DNA of 64,000 nt, taken from assembly GCA_030765455.1 (NCBI GenBank), contig JAVCCM010000083.1, positions 62,001 to 126,000 on the forward strand. Direction: 5' to 3'. Below the pieces are notes generated by a model, which made no database searches, was not told where the DNA came from, and saw only the letters and a program-made list of their open reading frames with translations. Origin of the DNA: Candidatus Electryonea clarkiae. GTDB taxonomy: Bacteria > Electryoneota > Electryoneia > Electryoneales > Electryoneaceae. Of the stretch, positions 27,227 through 36,188 are shown piece by piece; position 1 is the stretch's first letter; every line of letters starts with the position of its first letter. The position numbers and the translations under genes were made by a program.

Positions 27227-27837
27227 ATCGTACTCCTTGTATATGCTTCAGACAGGAATCGTGCAATCTCGGCAGCACGTGATTGTGGTAATTCTGAGAG
27301 TATTTTTGCTGCTTGTTTTTGACGCATTTTCATTAAAATTTCTGCATTGACACTACTATGCAATCGACTAAGGATCGATGCTGCTTTCTGTGGTTTCATA
27401 CCTTCAAGGATTTTGGATAGTCGCTTTGCTTTTACCATATCCAGGCTATCCGCTTGAGTCGATAAGGCTGTTAAAATATCTTCCAATTCATTTACATCTT
27501 CTTTGGCTGCCTCAAGCTCCTGCTTTGTCTTTTCCATTTCCTCTTGAAGTGGAACTGTTTCCTGTTTAACCACACTATCAACCAGGGCACGTGTTTCTTC
27601 CTGCTGACGAATATGTTGTTCCTCAAGTTGAGTCAGCTTTTCATCCGGTGGTAAAGATTCACCAGAGATATCCCAGGTCAGACGCAGCCCGTCTTCTTCC
27701 TCTACCAGTGTGGAATCAACTAATTCATCTTCTTCCCATACAACTGTTTTCTTCAAATACATATAATTCAATAAGAATAAGACAACCCATGCAACGAGGA
27801 ATACTCCTACGTATGTCGGGATATTTTTTTTGTCCAT
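27223..27837 (-). CDS. MotE-like flagellar protein (MgtE N-terminal-type domain)
   Basis: A 204-residue protein with one N-terminal membrane helix (YVGVFLVAWVVLFLLNYMYL), a long periplasmic coiled coil (about 65-130) and a C-terminal helical domain with the MgtE_N-like repeat (LEGMKPQKAASILSRL; MRQKQAAKILSELPQSRAAE). This architecture and the position between fliJ and fliK match the MotE/YlxF family, a chaperone for the stator plug or motor assembly in some bacteria. The exact role here is inferred. Confidence 0.85.
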   Translation of the reverse strand: MDKKNIPTYVGVFLVAWVVLFLLNYMYLKKTVVWEEDELVDSTLVEEEDGLRLTWDISGESLPPDEKLTQLEEQHIRQQEETRALVDSVVKQETVPLQEEMEKTKQELEAAKEDVNELEDILTALSTQADSLDMVKAKRLSKILEGMKPQKAASILSRLHSSVNAEILMKMRQKQAAKILSELPQSRAAEIARFLSEAYTRSTI

Positions 27838-27896
27838 GATCTCCTCAACTTCAAAACTTTAATGTCTGAGCCATAATTATTACTACAATTACAGTA

Positions 27897-28367
27897 TTAA
27901 TCCGAAAGTGGTTCCTCGGCTTCTTCAACCATGATAGATCGTTTCCTGCTGCCTAAATCGTCAAGAGCATTTTGTTGAGCTGTTAATTCCGTTATACGAT
28001 ACTCTTCAAATTTCTTTTCTTTCAGCCGTTCCAGAACCTTTTTTTCACGACTTGTTTCAAGTAATTCTTGCCGTCTTTCCTCAACTACTTCGCCACAATG
28101 TTCTACTTCTTCCGTTTGTTTGCTGATTCTTGTATTCAGTTGTCTTTGCCATCTATGATTCATAACCAGATCCGCCACTTTCGCCGAACCCGATACAAGA
28201 CTTCTTTGCTTTTCGCTCTGTTCTCTCAATTCAGTATTTAAATTCTTCAGTCGTTCTTCCTCGGTATTAAATGTTTGCTGAGCTATTCCCAGATCACGCT
28301 GGCGCATTTTTTCTTCACTGCCTTTTGTATCAAGCACTCTTTGCAAGCGAAATTTAAATTTCTTCAT
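27897..28367 (-). CDS. fliJ: Flagellar export protein FliJ
   Basis: A 156-residue, highly charged, almost fully coiled-coil protein directly after fliI, the position and size of FliJ. It begins MKKFKFRLQRVLDTKGSEE, the common FliJ start (F-x-F-x-L-Q-x-V-L). FliJ is the central stalk of the FliI ATPase ring and escorts export chaperones. FliJ is poorly conserved, so the call rests on start motif, fold and context together. Confidence 0.9.
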   Translation of the reverse strand: MKKFKFRLQRVLDTKGSEEKMRQRDLGIAQQTFNTEEERLKNLNTELREQSEKQRSLVSGSAKVADLVMNHRWQRQLNTRISKQTEEVEHCGEVVEERRQELLETSREKKVLERLKEKKFEEYRITELTAQQNALDDLGSRKRSIMVEEAEEPLSD

Positions 28368-28418
28368 GATTTATTCTTTGAAATATGCAAATTCATACTT
28401 ATCTCGCAATATCGGCAC

Positions 28419-29756
28419 TCATGCTGCCATTTCAATAATTCTTGTCCAGGTATCCTGAAGCGTACTTTTTTCTTTTATATCCTGTTTTAATAATTCTTCT
28501 GTAATATCACGCATTTCAATTGCTCTATCTACACGGGAATTGGAACCTGCTTTATATGCGCCAATGTTAATTAAATCCTCATTTTCACGGTAAACAGCTA
28601 AATCTGTACGGATTTTTTTTGCTGCTTCGTTCAATTCATGGGGTACGACATCTATCATCACACGACTTATGCTTTCTAAAACATCAACAGCAGGATAATG
28701 ATTTTCTGCAGCCAGCTTCCTTGAGAGGACTATATGGCCATCAAGGATTGATCGAACAGCATCCGCTACAGGTTCATTCATATCATCACCTTCTACAAGT
28801 ACCGTGTATAATGCTGTAATAGATCCTTTTTCGCTTCGACCTGAACGTTCCAACAGCTTTGGCAGCATGGCAAAAACACTTGGGGTATAACCCCTGGTAG
28901 TCGGTGGTTCTCCTATTGCTAATCCAATCTCACGCTGTGCCAACGCGATTCGTGTCACCGAATCCATCATCAGCATCACGTCCAAGCCATTATCACGAAA
29001 CCATTCTGCGATTGCAGTAGCAAGCATTGCTCCTTTTATACGTATCAGAGCCGGTTGATCGGATGTAACACAAATAACAACACTTCGTTTAAGTCCTTCT
29101 GGTCCAAGGTCTTTCTCAATGAAATCACGTACTTCACGTCCACGCTCACCGATTAGCGCAATGACGTTAATCTGAGCTTCAGTATTACGGGCAACCATTC
29201 CCATTAGTACGCTTTTTCCAACACCGGAGCCTGAGAAAACCCCAAACCGTTGTCCTTTGCCGCATGTAAGCAAACCGTCTATCGAACGGATGCCTAATTC
29301 CAATTGTTCATCTATTCGTTGCCGTTTAAGAGGATGCGGTGGTTTTGCTGCGATGGGAACGTAGGTCTCAACATCCAAAGCGCCTTTGCCATCCAGCGGA
29401 GCACCTAACCCGTCAATTACCCTGCCAAGAATCCCTGAACCAACACCTACAACAAATGGCTTGCGAAGGCTGCGAACTATGCTCCCAGGTCTGATACCAT
29501 CGAGTGTACCCAATGGCATTAATAAAACCTTGTGTTCACGAAAACCTACTACCTCTGCCATTCCGCATCGATTTCCATTTCGATCCTGTAACTCACATAG
29601 TTCACCGATAGAAGTCTCAGGTCCGTTTGATTCAATAACAAGACCTATCACTCGGGTTACCTTTCCCCTGGGAACAATGGGTATCACTTGAGATAAGCGA
29701 TCATAATGCCTTGAAAACGCCTTTTCGATATCGGGATGTGTTACTACTTCGTTCAT
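28419..29756 (-). CDS. fliI: Flagellum-specific ATPase FliI
   Basis: A 445-residue F1-like ATPase. The Walker A box is FSGSGVGKSVLMGMVARN; GERGREVRDFIEKDLG and LMMDSVTRIALAQREIGLA (Walker B) follow, with the family ending YKAGSNSRVDRAI. FliI powers delivery of flagellar export substrates. It overlaps fliH by 4 nt (ATGA) and precedes fliJ. Length is normal for the family. Confidence 0.97.
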   Translation of the reverse strand: MNEVVTHPDIEKAFSRHYDRLSQVIPIVPRGKVTRVIGLVIESNGPETSIGELCELQDRNGNRCGMAEVVGFREHKVLLMPLGTLDGIRPGSIVRSLRKPFVVGVGSGILGRVIDGLGAPLDGKGALDVETYVPIAAKPPHPLKRQRIDEQLELGIRSIDGLLTCGKGQRFGVFSGSGVGKSVLMGMVARNTEAQINVIALIGERGREVRDFIEKDLGPEGLKRSVVICVTSDQPALIRIKGAMLATAIAEWFRDNGLDVMLMMDSVTRIALAQREIGLAIGEPPTTRGYTPSVFAMLPKLLERSGRSEKGSITALYTVLVEGDDMNEPVADAVRSILDGHIVLSRKLAAENHYPAVDVLESISRVMIDVVPHELNEAAKKIRTDLAVYRENEDLINIGAYKAGSNSRVDRAIEMRDITEELLKQDIKEKSTLQDTWTRIIEMAA

Positions 29757-30556
29757 TCCACATCCCCATTATCAATCTGTTCAAAACCTGGCTTAAGTGC
29801 CTTATGTACTTCGTCAATCATCGTTTCAATTGTAGCGTCAATCGACCCCCCTTTGGATTCAAGAATTACTCCACCGGGATGTACATTAACACTACTTTCA
29901 ATTTCCAGGTCTTTCACACCTTCTGAAACTGATTTTAATTTTGACCGGGCAGCTACTACCGTTTCATAATCAACTGGATTGACTATAAGCAAAATTTTAC
30001 TTTTGTCAATTGCCTCACTGATCACCTCACCGGCAAGTTTAACTGCTACTTCACGATAATTTTCAGCAGCATCATTGACAATTGACTTCGCTATCGTCAT
30101 CGCAAACTCGGCAAGTTGATCTTCGACTTTCACAAAATAATCTTTCGTGGCTGAATGAGTTGCTTGTACTACTTCCAGTAGTGATTCAACCGTTTTAGCT
30201 ACCTCTTCAGTTCCAGCCTGATATCCTTTATTGTAGCCTTCCTTTTCTCCCTTGAGATATGAATCTTTACTGGCTATTTCGAGAGCTTTGTGTGCCTCTT
30301 CAATTTCACTCTTATGCCTGGCTGAAATCTCATCAATAGTTTCTACTTTCGTAACTCCATATTTATCTGAGTTATACTTGACAGAGACACTCCCTTTTTC
30401 GCCTTTAGTAGTTATTGCGATACGACCGGCATGAACACTGGGAACATCCTCAAGTTGGATACCTATTTTCTCTTTTGTATCTACGTAATTGTAGGGACCG
30501 CTAATGATGCGTGCCCGGCTTCTTCGAACTTTTTTTAATAATTCAACTTCAAACAT
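29753..30556 (-). CDS. fliH: Flagellar assembly protein FliH
   Basis: A 267-residue protein with a charged coiled-coil middle (about 80-150) that includes GYNKGYQAGTEEVAKTVESL, the Gly-rich FliH stretch. The C-terminal FliH/V-ATPase E-like domain follows (EFAMTIAKSIVNDAAENYRE, with VHPGGVILESKGGSIDATIE). FliH dimers anchor FliI to the export gate and C-ring. It lies between fliG and fliI, as is usual. Confidence 0.93.
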   Translation of the reverse strand: MFEVELLKKVRRSRARIISGPYNYVDTKEKIGIQLEDVPSVHAGRIAITTKGEKGSVSVKYNSDKYGVTKVETIDEISARHKSEIEEAHKALEIASKDSYLKGEKEGYNKGYQAGTEEVAKTVESLLEVVQATHSATKDYFVKVEDQLAEFAMTIAKSIVNDAAENYREVAVKLAGEVISEAIDKSKILLIVNPVDYETVVAARSKLKSVSEGVKDLEIESSVNVHPGGVILESKGGSIDATIETMIDEVHKALKPGFEQIDNGDVE

Positions 30557-30583
30557 TCTTATCTCAATTAGTCTTTTGGCAGC

Positions 30584-31609
30584 TTATACCATTTGTTCTT
30601 CAACTGTTCCGACCGCAACTACAATCTGACCTTCCTCTTCGAGGCGCCTGATAATATCAATGATACGTTGCTGAACTTCTTCTACTTCTTTCAACCTGAC
30701 CGGCCCCATATATTGAAGTTCTTCCTCGATCATTTCAGATGCACGTGCAGACATGTTGGCTAAGATTTTTGCCTTCAACTCTTCGCTCGCGGTCTTCAAT
30801 GCCATTGCAAGTTCCTTGTTGTCAACTTCTCTCAGTACCTTCTGTATTGATCTATCATCCAAATTAATAACATCTTCAAATACAAACATCAGGTTCTTAA
30901 TCTCACTGGCAAGATCGGGATTTTCTTTGGCAATGCCTGAAAGAATATTCTTTTCAAATCTTTGACCTACCATATTGAGGATATCAGCAGTCTGCTGAAC
31001 ACCACCAAGTACCGAAGCGCTCGCGTCAAAATCAATACGGCTTTCTAGGACTCTTTCAACTGCTTCGAGAGTCTCAGGATTCACCCGCTCCATCTGAGCC
31101 AGGCGGAACATTACGTCAACCTGGCTGATAGGCGGCAATTCGGTTAAAATATTCGCTGATTGCATCGGGTTCAATTGACTGAGCACGAGGGAGATTGTCT
31201 GCGGATGTTCTTTCTGTAAAAAAGCCAGGAGCTGATTGGAGTCAACTTTCTGCAAAACATTGAATCCTTTAACAACCATCGACATCTGCACCTTTTTGAG
31301 TACTTCCATGGCTCTTGTTTCTCCCAGCGCCTCAAGAAGTACTTCTTGCGCATACCCTATCCCACCAGCTGCAATATATTTCTGAGCAAGCATCATTTGA
31401 TAGTATTCTTCATTGACTAAAGTCAGCATTGAACTTGGAACGCTCTCAAGCCTGGCAATCTCGTTTGACAGTCTTTCCACCTGATCATCTGAAAGGAACT
31501 TATATATTTCTGCTGATGCAGAAGCGCCAAGTGAAACAAGAAAAATGGCTGCTTTCTTCGCACCGCTTAATTCCGATATTTCTGTGTTTGAATTTAATAC
31601 TTCAGACAT
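30584..31609 (-). CDS. fliG: Flagellar motor switch protein FliG
   Basis: A 341-residue FliG with the three armadillo-like domains. Diagnostic blocks are KKAAIFLVSLGASASAEIYK, EHPQTISLVLSQLNPMQSAN (middle domain) and the torque region near the C-terminus (DDRSIQKVLREVDNKELAMA, then NMSARASEMIEEELQYMGPV). FliG transmits MotA force and binds FliM and FliF. I use the ATG at 31607-31609, which has GGAG 7 nt before it and begins 13 nt after the fliF stop, rather than an in-frame ATG 24 nt earlier that would overlap fliF. Confidence 0.96.
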   Translation of the reverse strand: MSEVLNSNTEISELSGAKKAAIFLVSLGASASAEIYKFLSDDQVERLSNEIARLESVPSSMLTLVNEEYYQMMLAQKYIAAGGIGYAQEVLLEALGETRAMEVLKKVQMSMVVKGFNVLQKVDSNQLLAFLQKEHPQTISLVLSQLNPMQSANILTELPPISQVDVMFRLAQMERVNPETLEAVERVLESRIDFDASASVLGGVQQTADILNMVGQRFEKNILSGIAKENPDLASEIKNLMFVFEDVINLDDRSIQKVLREVDNKELAMALKTASEELKAKILANMSARASEMIEEELQYMGPVRLKEVEEVQQRIIDIIRRLEEEGQIVVAVGTVEEQMV

Positions 31610-31622
31610 TTCTTCTCTCCAA

Positions 31623-33242
31623 TTATCCCGCAACTAACCAGGATTTTAGCAAGCTTGCAGCAGTTTCAGGTTTTTCTTTTACAAAATCGATTAATCTTTG
31701 CTGCAACTGGCTTGCTTCTAGCGCTGATTCCGATACTTCACTGTCAATATCCGGTAATGCAAGCTGTCCTTCGACACCCGCTGTGGCTCCCGGTAATGCA
31801 CCCATTATTCCGCTGGCAGACGGCATACTCGCAAGTCTTCGTTCATGAAAAACTTGAGCTGCTTTTGATGATTTAGATAGTATTCTCTGTATATAAACCA
31901 GGACACCAATAATTGCAGCGCCCAATATGATCTGCTTAAGCATTGCATACCAATGAACCATTAACCAGTCCAGGATCGTTGCGTCCTGCTCAATAGCGGG
32001 CTTGGGCGCCTTGAAAGCTATGTTCTGGACTGATAGTTGATCACCCCGGGTTTCATCAATCCCAAGTGCATTTCTTACTGCAACTGTTATCCGGTTCATC
32101 TCATTCTGAGTTATTGGCACATATTGTTCAGTAACCGTACCGTCCTCTGCTGTGATAGTTTCATAGGCACCATCAACAAGAACCGATGATGTTAACTTCT
32201 TTACTCCGCCTGAATGGGAAACGGTATGGCTGATAGTTTTTGATATTTCATAATTTGTAATAGCATTCGTTTCGGAAATATTTGAAGACTTTCCAAGTGG
32301 TTGCAAGTTGGGATCTACCGGGTTCACTGAATTCTGATCTGTGTCCGTGCTCTGCGTCTCAATCGATTCTTCACTTCGTACAGCGACAAGTTCAGGATCA
32401 TAAAGTTCGCTTGTTACCTCGCTTTTACTGAAATCAAGCTCTGTTGAAACACGAACAATAGCTTTGTCAGGACCTAAAAGACTTTCAAGCATGGTAGAAA
32501 CTTTGTTGGTCAAACTTCTTTCTACAGCTTCTTTCATTTGAAGTTGTGTGGCTGATAACGCCATCAGGGGATCACGACTCTGCATATCTGAAAGTACATT
32601 TCCATGAGAATCAATGATTGTAATTTCATCTACTTCCAATCCTTCTACAGCCGCTGCAACCAAATGACTAATCCCTGCAATACGCTGACCTTTGAGTGTA
32701 ACTCTTAATTTCAAAGCAATTGAAGCAGTTGTCGGATTCTCCTTATCCCGAAATAGAGCAGGCTCAGGAATCACTATATGTACTCTTGCGCTTTCGACTT
32801 CATCAAGCTGTTCAATAGTACGAGACAGCTCGCCCTCAAGAGCGCGCTTATAGTTTAATTTCTGCACAAATTCACTCATACCGAGATTTGTTTGATCAAA
32901 AATCTCGTAACCGGTTTCCGTTGCTCTCGGCATTCCTTCCTGCGCAAGACGGATCCGTGAATCATAAAGGTTTTCTTGAGGAACCAGGATTCGACTTCCA
33001 CCCTGTTCCAGCTTGTATTCAATTTTGTTTTCTGTCAGCCAATCCGCGATTCTCCCGGCTTCTTCAGCGGGGAGATTTGAATATAACTGAACATAGTCCG
33101 GTGTTCCCGCCCATTTAACAACACCTACAATTCCTGCAACAGCGATCAGCATCACTCCTACCATCGCGATCTGTTGGCCGACTGTAAACCGTCGAAAAAC
33201 AGAACCGAACTGCTCGCTTAACTGTCCTAATAATCCTGGCAT
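31623..33242 (-). CDS. fliF: Flagellar MS-ring protein FliF
   Basis: A 539-residue FliF with two membrane helices (about residues 25-45 and 435-455), a YscJ-type periplasmic domain (YVQLYSNLPAEEAGRIADWL; RVHIVIPEPALFR) and a C-terminal FliG-binding tail. Long central repeats (residues 60-300) form the ring-building motifs. FliF is the base on which C-ring and export gate assemble. It lies 3 nt after fliE. Confidence 0.96.
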   Translation of the reverse strand: MPGLLGQLSEQFGSVFRRFTVGQQIAMVGVMLIAVAGIVGVVKWAGTPDYVQLYSNLPAEEAGRIADWLTENKIEYKLEQGGSRILVPQENLYDSRIRLAQEGMPRATETGYEIFDQTNLGMSEFVQKLNYKRALEGELSRTIEQLDEVESARVHIVIPEPALFRDKENPTTASIALKLRVTLKGQRIAGISHLVAAAVEGLEVDEITIIDSHGNVLSDMQSRDPLMALSATQLQMKEAVERSLTNKVSTMLESLLGPDKAIVRVSTELDFSKSEVTSELYDPELVAVRSEESIETQSTDTDQNSVNPVDPNLQPLGKSSNISETNAITNYEISKTISHTVSHSGGVKKLTSSVLVDGAYETITAEDGTVTEQYVPITQNEMNRITVAVRNALGIDETRGDQLSVQNIAFKAPKPAIEQDATILDWLMVHWYAMLKQIILGAAIIGVLVYIQRILSKSSKAAQVFHERRLASMPSASGIMGALPGATAGVEGQLALPDIDSEVSESALEASQLQQRLIDFVKEKPETAASLLKSWLVAG

Positions 33243-33245
33243 AGG

Positions 33246-33557
33246 TTATACCTGCATTTTCATAACTTCTTTGTACGCTTCGAGTATCTTTCCACGAATC
33301 TCCATCATCAACTGGAATGAGGTCTGAGCCTCTTCCATAGCAATCATCACCTGGTGAACATCTTCGACCTGTCCTGTCAACAATCTCTTAGATGATTCTT
33401 CAGCCGTTTTTTGCATTTTGTCAACATCACTTACCAGCCCTTTCAGGGTATCCTGAAACTCAGCCGCGCCATCCGGCTTTTTAGTTCCTTTGTCCAGCTT
33501 TGGTAATTCAGCTGGAAACTGCCCTCTTAATGGACCAATGTTTGGAATTTCTGCCAT
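33246..33557 (-). CDS. fliE: Flagellar hook-basal body protein FliE
   Basis: A 103-residue FliE with a Pro/Lys-rich N-terminus and the family C-terminal helices (DVHQVMIAMEEAQTSFQLMM, then RGKILEAYKEVMKMQV). FliE links the MS-ring to the proximal rod. It follows the small hypothetical gene by 42 nt. Confidence 0.95.
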   Translation of the reverse strand: MAEIPNIGPLRGQFPAELPKLDKGTKKPDGAAEFQDTLKGLVSDVDKMQKTAEESSKRLLTGQVEDVHQVMIAMEEAQTSFQLMMEIRGKILEAYKEVMKMQV

Positions 33558-33599
33558 ATTAATCCTCTAATATCCTAAAACTTACAATTTGCAATTATA

Positions 33600-33956
33600 T
33601 TATGCGTAAATATCCAGGGATTGTCCAAGATGACCATCCCCCCTCGACATTCTGAACTCAGACTCCCCCATATTAAGTTTACTATCATTAATGGGAGGCG
33701 ACAACCCTTCTCTTCTATTTATTGTCTTTTTAACCTGGAATATTTCTGAATTTTCATTAATTTTTGTGCCCTGATTATAACTGCTTGATACACGATTTGA
33801 ATTACGAGATACAGTCAATCCTTGATCAGGTTTATTTAATGGTACAATAGGAAAACGCTGGTTTACATTATTCTGTCGAACTTCATTTCGCATCATCCTG
33901 GATCGTTTATTCTCAATCAGATTTTGTAAATTCTCCAACCTGGGATCTATTTCCAT
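33600..33956 (-). CDS. Small hypothetical protein between flgC and fliE
   Basis: A 118-residue, Arg/Asn-rich protein with no membrane segment and no recognised domain. It begins MEIDPRLENLQNLIENKRS (helical) and then becomes low-complexity. It ends GHLGQSLDIYA, and the G-Q-S-L-D-I matches the GQNLDIEL end of the protein at 1872-2228 at the other end of the flagellar block. Position between flgC and fliE suggests a rod-related role; function unknown. Confidence 0.65.
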   Translation of the reverse strand: MEIDPRLENLQNLIENKRSRMMRNEVRQNNVNQRFPIVPLNKPDQGLTVSRNSNRVSSSYNQGTKINENSEIFQVKKTINRREGLSPPINDSKLNMGESEFRMSRGDGHLGQSLDIYA

Positions 33957-34038
33957 TATTACCTCATCGCCGTAATTGTATCTGTGGAGAATTGAAATCG
34001 TTGTCTATTATTAAATATTGAAAGTTTGTGATTCATTA

Positions 34039-34539
34039 TCAGATTTCCATCGCTTTTTTAGCCATGGCTTTGGCTGCATTTAATGCTGTAACGTTAGCTT
34101 CATAATTTCTTGATGCAGAAATCATCTCAACCATTTCAGTAATAATATTTACCCTTGGTTTTGCTACATAACCTTCATCGTTTGCGTCCGGATGATTAGG
34201 ATCAAACACAAACTCCGGCATGCTGTCGTCTCGTCTTTCATTGTAATTCACTCCTGAAAATCTTTTCTCAAGAAAGTGCTTCTCAAAAGGAGTTAAATGT
34301 TTACGATCAGTATATTTAAGATTGATCTTACGACGAGCATCAGATTTCAGCCGGACTGTATCAACTTTCTGGCTGTTTTCCTCAAAAAATGATATCCTCC
34401 TCCGATACGGTCCGCCTTCGGGTGTTCGGGTAGTGTTGACGTTTGCAATATTCTCTGCTATCGCATTCATCCTTTTACGTTGGGCGGAAAGCCCGGTAGA
34501 ACTGATATCTATCGCTGAAAAAATTCCTCGAATTCTCAT
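34039..34539 (-). CDS. flgC: Flagellar proximal rod protein FlgC
   Basis: A 166-residue FlgC, slightly longer than the usual 135-150. The N-terminal motif is FSAIDISSTGLSAQRKRMNA, then ENIANVNTTRTPEGGPYRR. The C-terminal VNIITEMVEMISASRNYEAN, then LNAAKAMAKKAMEI, is typical. It contains an inserted charged stretch (about 60-105). It begins 11 nt after flgB. Confidence 0.95.
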   Translation of the reverse strand: MRIRGIFSAIDISSTGLSAQRKRMNAIAENIANVNTTRTPEGGPYRRRISFFEENSQKVDTVRLKSDARRKINLKYTDRKHLTPFEKHFLEKRFSGVNYNERRDDSMPEFVFDPNHPDANDEGYVAKPRVNIITEMVEMISASRNYEANVTALNAAKAMAKKAMEI

Positions 34540-34550
34540 TAGATACCTCC

Positions 34551-34958
34551 CTAAGATCTTGCTAATTTCTTGATTTTATTAAAATAACCCTTAAGTTTTC
34601 TTGCAGTCAGATCATATTGAATCTGGTTGGTTGCCAGGTCTGACATTTCCCGCTCAATATCGACGTCGTTTACGCCGGATGATTCTGAATCATCATTAGA
34701 TATCTTAATCATATGTCTGACTTCTTTTGGGTCCATTTGGATTGGGATATGGTTCTGGCGAGAGGCGGATAAGCCTGCGGCTTTATCTCCAAACGCCTGT
34801 TTAAGCAACTCTTCAAACACGACAGTTTTGCGTTCATATCCCTTAACTTCAATATTTGCAATATTTGATGCTATCGCCCTTTGTCTATCAGCGAAAGCAT
34901 CAATTCCTCGTTTAAGAATTGGTACAGATGTATTATTGTAAAGTACTTCTCGCAGCAT
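34551..34958 (-). CDS. flgB: Flagellar proximal rod protein FlgB
   Basis: A 135-residue FlgB. The family motif AIASNIANIEVKGYERKTVV lies near residues 29-48, and the C-terminal DVDIEREMSDLATNQIQYDL is typical. FlgB is the first rod subunit and the first gene of the flagellar cluster. The ATG lies about 35 nt downstream of a strong sigma-54 promoter. Confidence 0.95.
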   Translation of the reverse strand: MLREVLYNNTSVPILKRGIDAFADRQRAIASNIANIEVKGYERKTVVFEELLKQAFGDKAAGLSASRQNHIPIQMDPKEVRHMIKISNDDSESSGVNDVDIEREMSDLATNQIQYDLTARKLKGYFNKIKKLARS

Positions 34959-34992
34959 TATGGTTTCTCGAATATATTGTCATCTGCCAAAG

Positions 34993-35009
34993 TGCAACCA
35001 ATATGCCAG
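34993..35009 (-). promoter_or_regulatory. Sigma-54 promoter upstream of flgB
   Basis: On the minus strand the site reads CTGGCATATTGGTTGCA. The -24 TGGCA and -12 TTGCA boxes match RpoN consensus and are spaced with 10 nt between GG and GC. It lies just before the first gene of the flgB-fliK transcription unit, so it is the most likely driver of basal-body expression. Confidence 0.8.
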
Positions 35010-35201
35010 TCACAATTACTATATAACACTTTAATTAACAAGAAATAAATGGGGTATTAAATAAGGAAAGATTTGCCTTGCGGAAGGTTATGCCTGATAT
35101 TTCAGAATGATACAATAATCTATATTGAGCCTAAAAGTTCCTTAATTGCAATCATTACTTCATCAGAAGAAATTAAATCCATACTCCCACCAACCGATTG
35201 T

Positions 35202-36188
35202 TTAAGAATGAAGTTCAGAATAGATATTAAGGTATTTCTTTGCTATCTCAACTGAATTGAACCGTTCTACATTTTTATATCCTTTTTTGACTAATTGCTC
35301 TCGATAAAAATTGTCGTTTATAATGCGAATAACTCCATTTCGGATACTGATCGGATCGAAAGGATCTACAAGACATGCAGCATCTCCGCCGACTTCAGGC
35401 ATCGAGTGGATATTACTTGTGATTACCGGTCGTCCTATTGCCTGTGCTTCAACGATGGGTAGTCCGAAACCTTCATAGAGCGATGCAAAAAGTAATATAT
35501 CACACCGCTTATATTCCTTTACAATTCGTTTGTCCGAAATATTCACAACATTTGTGTAGTCTATATTAAAATTCTTCAGAGTTGCAGATTGTGAATCATT
35601 CAAATGTCCAATGATCCTCAAATGGCAGGAAATATTTTCTAGGGCTTCTGCGACACGTTCCACATTCTTCATCCACTTCGTCCCAACTTGGAGCACAACG
35701 GGCTTTTCTTGATTAAACGGCTTAGGAGTTGGAGTAAACTCATCTGAAACACAATCGTGAACGACGTTGATTTTATCAGAATTAATATTAAACTGCTTTA
35801 TCAATTCATCCTTTACCGATTGTGAGATGACCGCAACTGACTTAACCCGATTTATAGAAAACCTGTACCAAATGTTCCGTACAATGAGACGTTGTAAACC
35901 TTTTAATGTATGTAAAGGAACGAGGTCATGTATCGTTAGTAGCGTTTTTCGCCTATGCAGGAGAAGCGAAACGATGTGAATATCACCGGTTATGTGGTTT
36001 ACATCACCTTGACGAAAACTTGCTTCAACGATGTCATAGAGAAATCCCCAAGGAGTTTTTGGAGAAAATCGCGAATAAACGACTTTAGTTAAAATACTTT
36101 GAGGCAGAGCTTTTGTTATATCCCCGAAAAGCCGCTCTATACTACCGAAATTCCCAGTTTTTGGCCTCATATAGTAAGTAACACGCAT
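35202..36188 (-). CDS. Glycosyltransferase family 4 protein
   Basis: A 328-residue GT-B glycosyltransferase. The N-terminal domain has weak similarity only; the C-terminal donor-binding domain is clear (VVLQVGTKWMKNVERVAEAL; ILLFASLYEGFGLPIVEAQA, with the E-x7-E glutamates; IHSMPEVGGDAACLVDPFD). It probably transfers a sugar from a nucleotide-sugar to a lipid- or polysaccharide-linked acceptor at the cytoplasmic face. The start is the ATG at 36186-36188, with GGAG 9 nt upstream. It is a single gene downstream of the flagellar block and upstream of the palindromic repeats. Acceptor and product unknown. Confidence 0.85.
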   Translation of the reverse strand: MRVTYYMRPKTGNFGSIERLFGDITKALPQSILTKVVYSRFSPKTPWGFLYDIVEASFRQGDVNHITGDIHIVSLLLHRRKTLLTIHDLVPLHTLKGLQRLIVRNIWYRFSINRVKSVAVISQSVKDELIKQFNINSDKINVVHDCVSDEFTPTPKPFNQEKPVVLQVGTKWMKNVERVAEALENISCHLRIIGHLNDSQSATLKNFNIDYTNVVNISDKRIVKEYKRCDILLFASLYEGFGLPIVEAQAIGRPVITSNIHSMPEVGGDAACLVDPFDPISIRNGVIRIINDNFYREQLVKKGYKNVERFNSVEIAKKYLNIYSELHS

